64,000 nt of DNA from contig OX637394.1 in the NCBI GenBank assembly GCA_951799425.1, forward strand, positions 53,013,142-53,077,141, given 5' to 3'. Position numbers and translations under genes: made by a program. The stretch comes from Ilex aquifolium (lineage: Eukaryota > Streptophyta > Magnoliopsida > Aquifoliales > Aquifoliaceae). This document shows, in pieces, positions 12,701 to 23,300 of this stretch. The number at the start of each line of letters is the position of its first letter. Position 1 is the stretch's first letter. Under the pieces are notes generated by a model. The model saw nothing but the letters and a program-made list of their open reading frames with translations, did not search any database and had not been told where the DNA came from.

Positions 12701-14395
12701 TCTGACTTAACTTTTTACTCCGGTCTCTGATTAAGATGATTCTTGCAGCATTGTAAAGAATTCTTGAATCCCTAACCACTTTATTCACATCAATAGTCAT
12801 GAAAAATCCTCTAGCATGGGCTATATTGTAACGCAAGTTTGGTGTAATAAGTAGTAGTCATCCTTTAAAATGAAATAGTATATCCGACATAACTTTTTCT
12901 CCCGACATCGGATTGAGCTAACTCTTGCGGCATTGTAAAGAGAACTTGAAACCCTAACCAATATATTGCGATCAAAATTGGTGATTCATCTTCTAGCAAG
13001 GTCGAAATGGTGATGGAAGTTTGGTATAGTTGGCCATTCCCCTCCACAAGGAAAAATAAGTAATTTCCCATTCTTTAGTATTTCTGACATAACTTTTTAC
13101 TCCGGTCTCTGATTAAGATGATTCTTGTGGCATTGTAAAGAATTCTTGAATCCCTAACCACTTTATTCACATCAATAGTCATGAAAAATCCTCTAGCATG
13201 GGCTATATTGTAACGCAAGTTTGGTGTAGTAAGTAGTCCTCCTTTAAAATGAAATAGTATATCCGACATAACTTTTTCTCCCGAAATCGGATTGAGCTAA
13301 CTCTTGCGGCATTGTAAAGAGAACTTGAAACCCTAACCAATATATTGCGATCAAAATTGGTGATTCATCTTCTAGCAAGGTCGAAATGGTGATGGAAGTT
13401 TGGAATAGTTGGCCATTCCCATCCACAAGGAAAAATAAGTAATTTCCCATTCTTTAGTATTTCTGACATAACTTTTTACTCCGGTCTCTGATTAAGATGA
13501 TTCTTGCGGCATTGTAAAGAATTCTTGAATCCCTAACCACTTTATTCACATCAATAGTCATGAAAAATCCTCTAGCATGGGCTATATTGTAACGCAAGTT
13601 TGGTGTAGTAAGTAGTCATCCTTTAAAATGAAATAGTATATCCGACATAACTTTTTCTCCCGAAATCGGATTGAGCTAACTCTTGCGGCATTGTAAAGAG
13701 AACTTGAAACCCTAACCAATATATTGCGATCAAAATTGGTGATTCATCTTCTAGCAAGGTCGAAATGGTGATGGAAGTTTGGTATAGTTGGCCATTCCCC
13801 TCCACAAGGAAAAATAAGTAATTTCCCATTCTTTAGTATTTCTGACATAACTTTTTACTCCGGTCTCTGATTAAGTTGATTCTTGCGGCATTGTGAAGAA
13901 TTCTTGAATCCCTAACCATTTTATTCACATCAAAAGTCATGAAAAATTCTCTAGCATGGGCTATATTGCAACGCAAATTTGGTGTAATAAGTAGTCCTCA
14001 TTTAAAATAAAATAGTCTATCGGACATAACTTTTTCTCCCGAACTTGGATTGAGCTAATTCTTGCGGCATTGTAAAGAGAACTTGAAACCCTAACCAATA
14101 TATTCAGATCAAAATTGGTGATTCATCTTCTAACAAGTTCGAAATGGTGATGGAAGTTTGGTATAGTTGGCCATTCCCCTCCACAAGGAAAAATAAGTAA
14201 TTTCCCATTCTTTCTTATTTCTGACATAACTTTTTACTCCGGTCTCTGATTAAGTTGATTCTTGCGGCATTGTAAAGAATTCTTGAATCCCTAACCACTT
14301 TATTCACATCAATAGTCATGAAAAATCCTCTAGCATGGGCTATATTGTAACGCAATTTTGGTGTAATAAGTAGTCCTTCTTTAAAATGAAATAGT
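9730..14395. repeat. Large satellite duplication, copy 2
   Basis: This is the partner of 629-5294 at a constant offset of 9,101 bp, close to 24 dimers of 379.2 bp. The two copies share all the rare variants I checked. The intervening 5.3-9.7 kb holds a different set of dimers. The pattern fits a recent unequal exchange or segmental amplification within the array. Confidence 0.85.
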
Positions 14396-16490
14396 CTATC
14401 CGACATAACTTTTTCTCCCGAAATCGGATTGAGCTAACTCTTGCGGCATTGTAAAAAGAACTTGAAACCCTAACCTATATATTGAGATCAAAATTGGTGA
14501 TTCATCTTCTACCATGGTCGAAATGGTGATGGAAGTTTGGAATAGTTAGCCATTCCCCTCCACAAGGAAAAATAAGTAATTTCCCATTCTTTAGTATTTC
14601 TGACTTAACTTTTTACTCCGGTCTCTGATTAAGATGATTCTTACGGCATTGTAAAGAAATCTTGAATCCCTAACCACTTTATTCACATCAATAGTCATGA
14701 AAAATCCTCTAGTCTGGGCTATATTGTAACGCAAGTTTGGTGTAATAAGTAGTAGTCATCCTTTAAAATGAAATAGTATATCCGACATAACTTTTTCTCC
14801 CGACATCGGATTGAGCTAACTCTTGCGGCATTGTAAAGAGAACTTGAAACCCTAACCAATATATTGCGATCAAAATTGGTGATTCATCTTCTAGCAAGGT
14901 CGAAATGGTGATGGAAGTTTGGTATAGTTGGCCATTCCCCTCCACAAGGAAAAATAAGTAATTTCCCATTCTTTAGTATTTCTGACATAACTTTTTACTC
15001 TGGTCTCTGATTAAGATGATTCTTGCGGCATTGTAAAGAATTCTTGAATCCCTAACCACTTTATTCACATCAATAGTCATGAAAAATCCTCTAGCATGGG
15101 CTATATTGTAACGCAAGTTTGGTGTAGTAAGTAGTCATCCTTTAAAATGAAATAGTATATCCGACATAACTTTTTCTCCCGAAATCGGATTGAGCTAACT
15201 CTTGCGGCATTGTAAAGAGAACTTGAAACCCTAACCAATATATTGCGATCAAAATTGGTGATTCATCTTCTAGCAAGGTCGAAATGGTGATGGAAGTTTG
15301 GTATAGTTGGCCATTCCCCTCCACAAGGAAAAATAAGTAATTTCCCATTCTTTCTTATTTCTGACATAACTTTTTACTCCGGTCTCTGATTAAGTTGATT
15401 CTTGCGGCATTGTAAAGAATTCTTGAATCCCTAACCACTTTATTCACATCAATAGTCATGAAAAATCCTCTAGCATGGGCTATATTGTAACGCAATTTTG
15501 GTGTAATAAGTAGTCCTTCTTTAAAATGAAATAGTCTATCCGACATAACTTTTTCTCCCGAAATCGGATTGAGCTAACTCTTGCGGCATTGTAAAAAGAA
15601 CTTGAAACCCTAACCTATATATTGAGATCAAAATTGGTGATTCATCTTCTACCATGGTCGAAATGGTGATGGAAGTTTGGAATAGTTAGCCATTCCCCTC
15701 CACAAGGAAAAATAAGTAATTTCCCATTCTTTAGTATTTCTGACTTAACTTTTTACTCCGGTCTCTGATTAAGATGATTCTTACGGCATTGTAAAGAAAT
15801 CTTGAATCCCTAACCACTTTATTCACATCAATAGTCATGAAAAATCCTCTAGCCTGGGCTATATTGTAACGCAAGTTTGGTGTAATAAGTAGTAGTCATC
15901 CTTTAAAATGAAATAGTATATCCGACATAACTTTTTCTCCCGACATCGGATTGAGCTAACTCTTGCGGCATTGTAAAGAGAACTTGAAACCCTAACCAAT
16001 ATATTGCGATCAAAATTGGTGATTCATCTTCTAGCAAGGTCGAAATGGTGATGGAAGTTTGGTATAGTTGGCCATTCCCCTCCACAAGGAAAAATAAGTA
16101 ATTTCCCATTCTTTAGTATTTCTGACATAACTTTTTACTCCGGTCTCTGATTAAGATGATTCTTGCGGCATTGTAAAGAATTCTTGAATCCCTAACCACT
16201 TTATTCACATCAATAGTCATGAAAAATCCTCTAGCATGGGCTATATTGTAACGCAAGTTTTGTGTAGTAAGTAGTCATCCTTTAAAATGAAATAGTATAT
16301 CCGACATAACTTTTTCTCCCGAAATCGGATTGAGCTAACTCTTGCGGCATTGTAAAGAGAACTTGAAACCCTAACCAATATATTGCGATCAAAATTGGTG
16401 ATTCATCTTCTAGCAAGGTCGAAATGGTGATGGAAGTTTGGTATAGTTGGCCATTCCCCTCCACAAGGAAAAATAAGTAATTTCCCATTC
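14152..16490. repeat. Local 1,140-bp satellite duplication
   Basis: Units from about 14152 to 15350 recur at an offset of 1,140 bp (three dimers plus the 3-bp AGT insertion). Shared private variants are TAACCTATAT at 14473 and 15613, and CTTACGGCATTGTAAAGAAA at about 14640 and 15780. A few later differences (CTAGTCTGGG against CTAGCCTGGG, TGGTCTC against CGGTCTC) separate the copies. Confidence 0.75.
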
Positions 16491-17648
16491 TTTAGTATTT
16501 CTGACATAACTTTTTACTCCGGTCTCTGATTAAGTTGATTCTTGCGGCATTGTGAAGAATTCTTGAATCCCTAACCACTTTATTCACATCAATAGTCATG
16601 AAAAATCCTCTAGCATGGGCTATATTGTAACGCAAGTTTGGTGTAATAAGTAGTAGTCATCCTTTAAAATGAAATAGTATATCCGACATAACTTTTTCTC
16701 CCGACATCGGATTGAGCTAACTCTTGCGGCATTGTAAAGAGAACTTGAAACCCTAACCAATATATTGCGATCAAAATTGGTGATTCATCTTCTAGCAAGG
16801 TCGAAATGGTGATGGAAGTTTGGAATAGTTGGCCATTCCCATCCACAAGGAAAAATAAGTAATTTCCCATTCTTTAGTATTTCTGACATAACTTTTTACT
16901 CCGGTCTCTGATTAAGATGATTCTTGCGGCATTGTAAAGAATTCTTGAATCCCTAACCACTTTATTCACATCAATAGTCATGAAAAATCCTCTAGCATGG
17001 GCTATATTGTAACGCAAGTTTGGTGTAGTAAGTAGTCATCCTTTAAAATGAAGTAGTCTATCCGACATAACTTTTTCTCCCGAAATCGGATTGAGCTAAC
17101 TCTTGCGGCTTTGTAAAGAGAACTTGAAAGCCTAACCAATATATTCCGATCAAAATTGGTGATTCATCTTCTAGCAAGGTCGAAATGGTGATGGAAGTTT
17201 GGTATAGTTGGCCATTCCCCTCCACAAGGAAAAATAAGTAATTTCCCATTCTTTAGTATTTCTGACATAACTTTTTACTCCGGTCTCTGATTAAGATGAT
17301 TCTTGCGGCATTGTAAAGAATTCTTGAATCCCTAACCACTTTATTCACATCAATAGTCATGAAAAATCCTCTAGCATGGGTTATATTGTAACGCAATTTT
17401 GGTGTAATAAGTAGTCCTCCTTTAAAATGAAATAGTATATCCGACATAACTTTTTCTCCCGAAATCGGATTGAGCTAACTCTTGCGGCATTGTAAAAAGA
17501 ACTTGAAACCCTAACCAATATATTGAGATCAAAATTGGTGATTCATCTTCTACCATGGTCGAAATGGTGATGGAAGTTTGGAATAGTTAGCCATTCCCCT
17601 CCACAAGGAAAAATAAGTAATTTCCCATTCTTTAGTATTTCTGACTTA

Positions 17649-17653
17649 ACTTT
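17649..17653. repeat. Left target-site duplication ACTTT
   Basis: The five bases ACTTT lie directly before the first LTR (TGTGACACCCC on the plus strand). The same five bases follow the last LTR at 43230. Joining them once restores the satellite box TAACTTTTTACTCC, so this is a true 5-bp target-site duplication, the size usual for Ty3/gypsy elements. Confidence 0.95.
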
Positions 17654-17890
17654 TGTGACACCCCAAATTTCCGGGGGTCCTTTATTAACCGTTGACCATC
17701 CGTCAACCCGCGGAAATACTCGTGATAGTCGTATAACCCGACACCACGTCACTCACATGCTTTTAATCAGATTTACCATCCACAAGGTCAATTATACCTC
17801 CATTTATGTCCATTTATGTCATAGAAACCAAAGAAAACAAAGCCCAAAAGCATGGCTAAGCATTTTGAAAATTTCAAGTTTTTGGAAAAA

Positions 17891-18281
17891 CCTTCCGGAA
17901 GGTCGATATACACCTACCGGAAGGTCGCTGAAGGAACTGTTACATGAAAAGGATCAATTTCAAGAACTTCCGGAAGGTCGACATCAGTAGCAAAAACCTT
18001 CCGGAAGGTCCATTCCAGTAGCCAAAACCTTCCGGAAGGTTCATTCCAGAAAACAAACCTTCCGGAAGAACTCGGCAGTCAAAAAGAAACCCAAGGCAAA
18101 ACCTTCCGGAAGGTCCACTCCAGTAGACAAGTTCTTCCGGTAGGTTTTACTCCAGTAGCTAAAATCTTCCGGAAGTTTCATTCCAGTGGGCAAAACCTTC
18201 CGGAAGGTATTAGCTGTGAGCAAGGCAAGCTGGGGTTTTTAGCAAAACCTTCCGGAAGGCCGACACACACCTTCCGGTAGG
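17891..18281. repeat. Palindromic CCTTCCGGAAGG minisatellite in LTR1
   Basis: About twelve perfect or near-perfect copies of the self-complementary 12-mer CCTTCCGGAAGG start at 17891, 17913, 17966, 17997, 18028, 18058, 18102, 18133, 18165, 18196, 18248 and 18270. Most are 30-32 bp apart, with linkers like TCCATTCCAGTAGCAAAA. The first and last pairs are both 22 bp apart and are direct copies of each other. The array lies in R/U5 of the transcript. Each unit could form a hairpin or pair with other units, and each carries a CCGG site for CG/CHG methylation. The function is unknown. Confidence 0.9.
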
Positions 18282-19873
18282 TTTTCAAACTGTGAGCATA
18301 AAAATGGATTTCTTCCCCCTCCAAACCATCCTTAAAGCTACCCCATACGCTCCAAACTCATTCAATACATGTTTAATGAGATTTTCCATATAATACCCAA
18401 CTCATACAATCTCTATTACAATTCATCCCATAATATATATACATCAAAATGGAATTTTGTTAAAGGTTTTACAAAACTTAAACTAAGGCCACAAGCCGGC
18501 CCCCTTCATGCTTGATGCTCTCCAAATGAGCCATCCGCCGGAGCAAAACCCACACCTGAAATGTTTTTCCCATAAAGGGTGAGCCACGCTCAATAGGGTA
18601 TCTCCTAGAGAGGCTACTCCCCAACCTAAATGCATATGAAATGTCACATGCTATCAATCAATAATCCACAACAAGAATATATTCCATGTTAAAACGTGTA
18701 ATGTCATGCTATGAAATGAGGTGAGACTCACTCATGCACATCAACCGAGCCCTTCCCGGCTCCTCTACACATGCAAGTGCCAATGTGTACCAATCCGTCA
18801 TTTATGTTCCACATCAAATGACATTTCATTCTAGGGTCTTTGTAAGGGGTGGATGTTCATGGACTCACACCAAAGGTCACCCAACCTACACGGAATTCAT
18901 GGACTTCCACCAACGGTTCCGCGTACACCGACACACTTTATGGGCTCTTATACCAACGGAGTGCGTATCCAATCACCGGGTCTCTCACCCGAGGGATTTT
19001 CTAGCCCTTCTTACTACCCCAACCCTATCAACATATAAACCATTCAACTCGTCTAGGTCATCGACCCATATTACCCGAGCTCACTCGTCATCCACCATGT
19101 GTGGTGAAGACAAATAACCATGCACACACACCTCCTAAAATGCGATGTTCCCGTGCATATGAAATGTGGTGCTCCATTGCAACACTAACACAATGTTCGA
19201 TATGGCATGAGTGACATATGAACATTCTCAACACATTCCTCATATTCCATGGCAAAATCATATCAAAAGCATATAATTCCCATAATACAAATTTCAAGCA
19301 TGTTATCAACATACTAAAATTTCAAGGCATATATATAAACACATAACATGCCCACAATTTCACATAACACATGAATTTACATTGGGTTCATTTCACATAT
19401 CCAATTCATAGAAATCACAATTAGTAACTTCTAATTATTCATCCAAGTTAGGATTTCCTTTACCCATTTCAATACCCAATTCACCCAATTTCACAACAAT
19501 AGGCAAGAGACACATAGGCTATCATCCTACCCATTCCATAAAAACATTATAGGCTTGGAATAAACCTTAGTAGGAAGAAACCCTACCTCTTGAAGCGTGA
19601 GGAACGACCAAGGGAAGTTCCAAGACCCGATTCAAGCAAAAACCCTCACTTCCCGAAAATCCCGTACCTTGACCTTCGGTAAAACTTGTGCTTTTTGGTA
19701 TAGCCGCGTAGCCCTCGATGAGTAGAGCGACTTTAATTCTTGGATTGAATGGATCCGAGCTTCGTAGCCTTCTAGATCGTAGAGAGAAGTGAAGATTTTC
19801 AAGCTCTCTCCCTCTCCTCTTTTCTATCGGCTGAACGGCAAGAAGAATGGGGGAAAAATCTGATTTTCCCCCC

Positions 19874-19881
19874 TTTATATA
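19874..19881 (-). promoter_or_regulatory. Predicted LTR1 TATA box
   Basis: The minus strand reads TATATAAA followed by a G run, about 390 bp from the start of the LTR. This is the best core-promoter match in the LTR. A near-perfect inverted repeat (GGGGGAAAAATC / GATTTTCCCCC, 19849-19873) lies just downstream, at the expected start region. LTR1 is the 3' LTR of the block, so transcription from this copy would run out into the left satellite arm. Confidence 0.7.
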
Positions 19882-20269
19882 CCCTTGGAACACTTGGCCC
19901 ACAACGCGCCACACGGCCTCTCTTTTCCGGGTCCGTTTTAACCCCGAAACGATTAAATTTCGTCCCGATTTAAGTTTAAAATATTTTTATTTCACTTGTC
20001 TCTAATATTTCCCCAAATTTGGAAACTTTATAAAAATTTCGTGTACAGGGTCACCCGGGCCCCGTTCGTCTCGTAAAACGCGAAAAATCCGACTATCTCG
20101 GAATTCCACGAAATTTGACGTGGTAACTAGATTTCGCGAGACGAATCCAACGGTGAGGTCCGTTTCGTCATCCGAGTTCTAGAAAAATTCAGGTTTACAA
20201 CCTGTACTGTAGTGGCAATTTACTGTTTTGCCCTTTTTCACAAAGGTTGAAATTTTCTCGGGTTTTACA

Positions 20270-20282
20270 TTCTTCCCCCCTT
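20270..20282 (-). other. Polypurine tract, copy 1
   Basis: The minus strand reads AAGGGGGGAAGAA immediately before the TGTAAAACCC start of LTR1. This is the standard plus-strand DNA primer of Ty3/gypsy elements. It lies 81 bp past the gag-pol stop codon. Confidence 0.93.
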
Positions 20283-20363
20283 AAAAGAATTTCGTCCCCG
20301 AAATTGACACACTCATGCACACACAATTACACGCATATGCAACAGTCATATAACACTAAATGA

Positions 20364-23300
20364 CTATAAGAATGTACCTCCATCCTCAAATAAGAAAGGA
20401 TAGTTGGCACGTATGGTGTCCTCACGCTCCCATGTTGCCTCCTCCACTCCTCGGTGCTGCCACAACACCTTCACTAGCCTCACGGTCTTGCCTCGCAAAA
20501 CCTGCTCTCGGCTATCCATGACACGCACTGGTCCCTCCTCGAAGGTCCCATCCGCATCAACTATGAGCTCGCCCCAATCCACAACATGTGTCGGATCTGG
20601 AGTATACTTCCGGAGCATGGAGACATGGAATACGGCGTGAACACCCGATAAAGTTGGCGGTAACGCCAATCTGTAAGCCACAGTGCCAACTCTCTCAAGC
20701 ACCTCAAAGGGCCCAATATACCTCGGCGACAGTTTTCCCCGCTTGCCGAATCTGATCACCCCTCTCTTAGGCATCACCTTTAAGAAGACGTGGTCTCCCA
20801 CCTCAAATTCCAGAGGCCGCCGCCGCCTATCGGCGTAACTCTTCTGCCGGCTCTGAGCCGTGAGAAGACGCTTCCTTATCAGGTTCACCTTCTCCGAGGT
20901 GTCTCTAATCAAGTCTGGACCCGTAGAGGGTCTTTCCCCAACTTCAGTCCAACAAACCGGAGAACGACAAGGCCTCCCATAAAGCGCCTCATAGGGTGCC
21001 ATCCGTATGCTCGCCTGATAACTGTTATTGTAGGCGAATTCCACTAAGGGCAAATGCTCTTCCCAGCTACCCTTGAGATCTAGGACGCATGCCCGTAGCA
21101 TGTCCTCTAATGTCTGGATGGTCCTCTCCGACTGACCGTCCGTTTGGGGATGGTAGGCTGTGCTCATCCTCAACTGAGTCCCCATGGCTCGCTGGAAACT
21201 CTCCCAAAAGTGAGCCGTAAACCTGGGATCCCGATCCGATACTATAGACACGGGTACCCCATGCAACCGGACTATCTCCCTTATGTACAACCTGCAGAAT
21301 TCCTCCAGAGTGAAGGTCATCCGCACCGCCAAAAAGTGTGCCGACTTCGTAAGCCGGTCCACTATCACCCACACCGCATCATGTCCCCGTGATGTCCGTG
21401 GCAAGTGGGTCACAAAGTCCATTGTGATGTGCTCCCACTTCCACTCAGCCACTTCCAAGGGCTGGAGCAACCCTGCTGGCCTCTGGTGCTCGGCTTTAAT
21501 CTGCTGACATGTGAGGCATCTACTGACAAAGTCGCCAATTTGCCTCTTCATTCCGCTCCAGTAATACTGGCGACGAAGATCATGATACATCTTCGTGCCG
21601 CCTGGGTGCACCGCAAAACGAGAGCAATGGAACTCCCTGAGGATCTCCTCTCTCAGCTCCGCCGACTGGGGAACCACTACCCTTCCCCTAAACCGAAGAC
21701 TGTCATCCGAGTGAATGGCCCAGCCCTCGTCACCAGTACCCGCCTGCACTCGGTCCCTGATAGATGATAACTCTGAGTCCTGTCTCTGTGACTCGATCAC
21801 TCTGCTCAGTAGGGAAGGCGTAGCCACCAAACTCCCTAAAACACCCTGAGTCCGACCCCGATAATGCAGCCCAAATTGGCCCACGGCCTCAAGCATCCGC
21901 CACTCCCGGGAAGCCACACTAGCTAAGACACCTCGTGACTTCCGACTAAGTGCGTCAGCCACCACATTTGCCTTACCGGGGTGGTAATGCAAAGTGAAGT
22001 CATAGTCTTCTAGGTACTCCATCCACCTACGTTGCCTCATGTTGAGGTCCCGTTGAGTGAAGATGTACTTCAGACTTTTGTGGTCCGAAAACACTTCAAA
22101 TCGTTCACCATACAAATAGTGGCGCCAAGCCTTTAAGGCAAAGACAACGGCCGCCAACTCCATGTCATGCGTGGGGTAATTCTGCTCGTGATTCTTCAAC
22201 TGTCGAGAACCATAAGCCACCACTCTCCCGGACTGCATCAAGACACAACCCAGTCCGTCTTTAGAGGCATCGCAATATATCGTGTAGTTTTGTCCCCTTT
22301 CTGGAACAATCAAGATAGGAGCTGAAGTGAGTCTCCTCTTTAGTTCTTGGAATGCCTTCTCACACGAATCATTCCACTCGAACTTGACCTCCTTCCGGGT
22401 CAATCTAGTCATAGGTGCGGCGAGTCGGGAGAAGTCCTCGATGAACCTCCGGTAATACCCTGCCAATCCCAAGAAACTACGTATCTCGAAGACTGACCTT
22501 GGCCTCTCCCAGCTCATAACTGCCTCGACTTTCTCCGGATCAACTGATACCCCCGAAGCCGACACCACGTGTCCCAAAAATTTCACCTCCGTAAGCCAAA
22601 ATTCACACTTGCTGAACTTGGCGTACAACTGGTGGTCCCTCAAGGTCTGGAGAACAATCCTTAAGTGACCCTCATGCTCCTCCTCTGTCTTGGAGTAGAT
22701 CAGGATGTCATCAACAAACACTACGACAAACTGATCTAAATAGGGCTGGAACACCCTATGCATGAGATCCATAAATGCCGCCGGGGCATTCGTCAACCCA
22801 AATGGCATCACCGTGAACTCGAAATGCCCGTACCGCGTTCTGAACGCCGTCTTAGGGATATCTGACTCCCTAATCCTCAACTGATGGTAGCCCGTGCGGA
22901 GATCTATTTTTGAATAGACCCGCGCTCCCCTCAGCTGATCAAACAGATCATCGATCCTTGGCAAAGGGTACCTATTCTTGATGGTGACCCGGTTCAACTG
23001 CCGATAGTCTATACACAATCGAAGGGTCTTATCCTTCTTCTTGGCAAACAGCACCGGAGCGCCCCAAGGTGAGGTACTCGGTCTAATAAAGCCCTTGTCC
23101 AATAATTCTTGTAATTGAACCTTGAGTTCTTGCAACTCAGCTGGCGCCATCCTATGTGGAGTCATAGAAATGGGTGAAGTACCCGGATGCAACTCAACGC
23201 TAAAGTCCACATCCCTATGGGGAGGTAATCCCGGTAACTCGTCCGGAAAAACGTCCTCATATTCACACACCACCCGAGGTAGACCCAATTCTTGTCTCGC

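Larger units (their letters stand above)
1..17653. repeat. Left arm of 379-bp dimeric satellite array
   Basis: The whole stretch is head-to-tail satellite DNA with no gene. The basic period is 379 bp, made of an A subunit of about 200 bp and a B subunit of about 179 bp. Both subunits begin with the box CATAACTTTTT and share the block TTGCGGCATTGTAAAGA followed by CTTGAA and CCCTAACCA. All units lie in the same orientation. Variants recur in ordered patterns: A with CCCGACATCGG, A with CCCGAAATCGG, A with CCCGAACTTGG, and A with the ACCATGGTCG and GACTTAAC variants. These build higher-order repeats. Short ORFs of 60-86 codons recur on the minus strand only because the repeat recurs; I do not treat them as genes. 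The array runs off the left edge and is cut on the right by the retrotransposon. Regular subunits near nucleosomal length suggest centromeric or other constitutive heterochromatin, which is inference. Confidence 0.97.
17654..20269 (-). repeat. LTR1 (3' LTR of copy 1), 2,616 bp
   Basis: Read on the minus strand, the LTR starts TGTAAAACCC and ends GGGTGTCACA, so it has TG...CA ends with the short inverted repeat TGT/ACA. From its start it holds U3, with an ACGT-core motif (GACGTGG, plus strand 20117-20123) and a TATA box at 19874-19881. A long R/U5 follows, with the palindrome array at 17891-18281. The stretch from about 18300 to 19560 is AT-rich and holds nothing I can name; small ORFs there are not supported. 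LTR1 differs from LTR4 at six sites that I can see: 18288, 18497, 20012, 20060, 20224 and 20249. Confidence 0.95.

Noticed and set aside
1-17653. Interstitial telomere repeat
   Set aside because: Only single AAACCCTAA or CCCTAACC motifs occur per subunit; there is no tandem TTTAGGG tract.
17891-18281. CRISPR-like array (short palindromic repeats about 31 bp apart)
   Set aside because: The linkers are themselves similar, the repeats are only 12 bp, there are no cas genes, and the setting is a plant LTR. It is a minisatellite.
18734-19117. 127-codon plus-strand ORF in each LTR, with overlapping smaller ORFs and a 115-codon minus-strand ORF at 19567-19914
   Set aside because: They lie in the LTR. 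The 115-codon ORF runs across the TATA box and expected transcription start. No recognisable domain is present, and identical copies in all LTRs merely follow LTR duplication.
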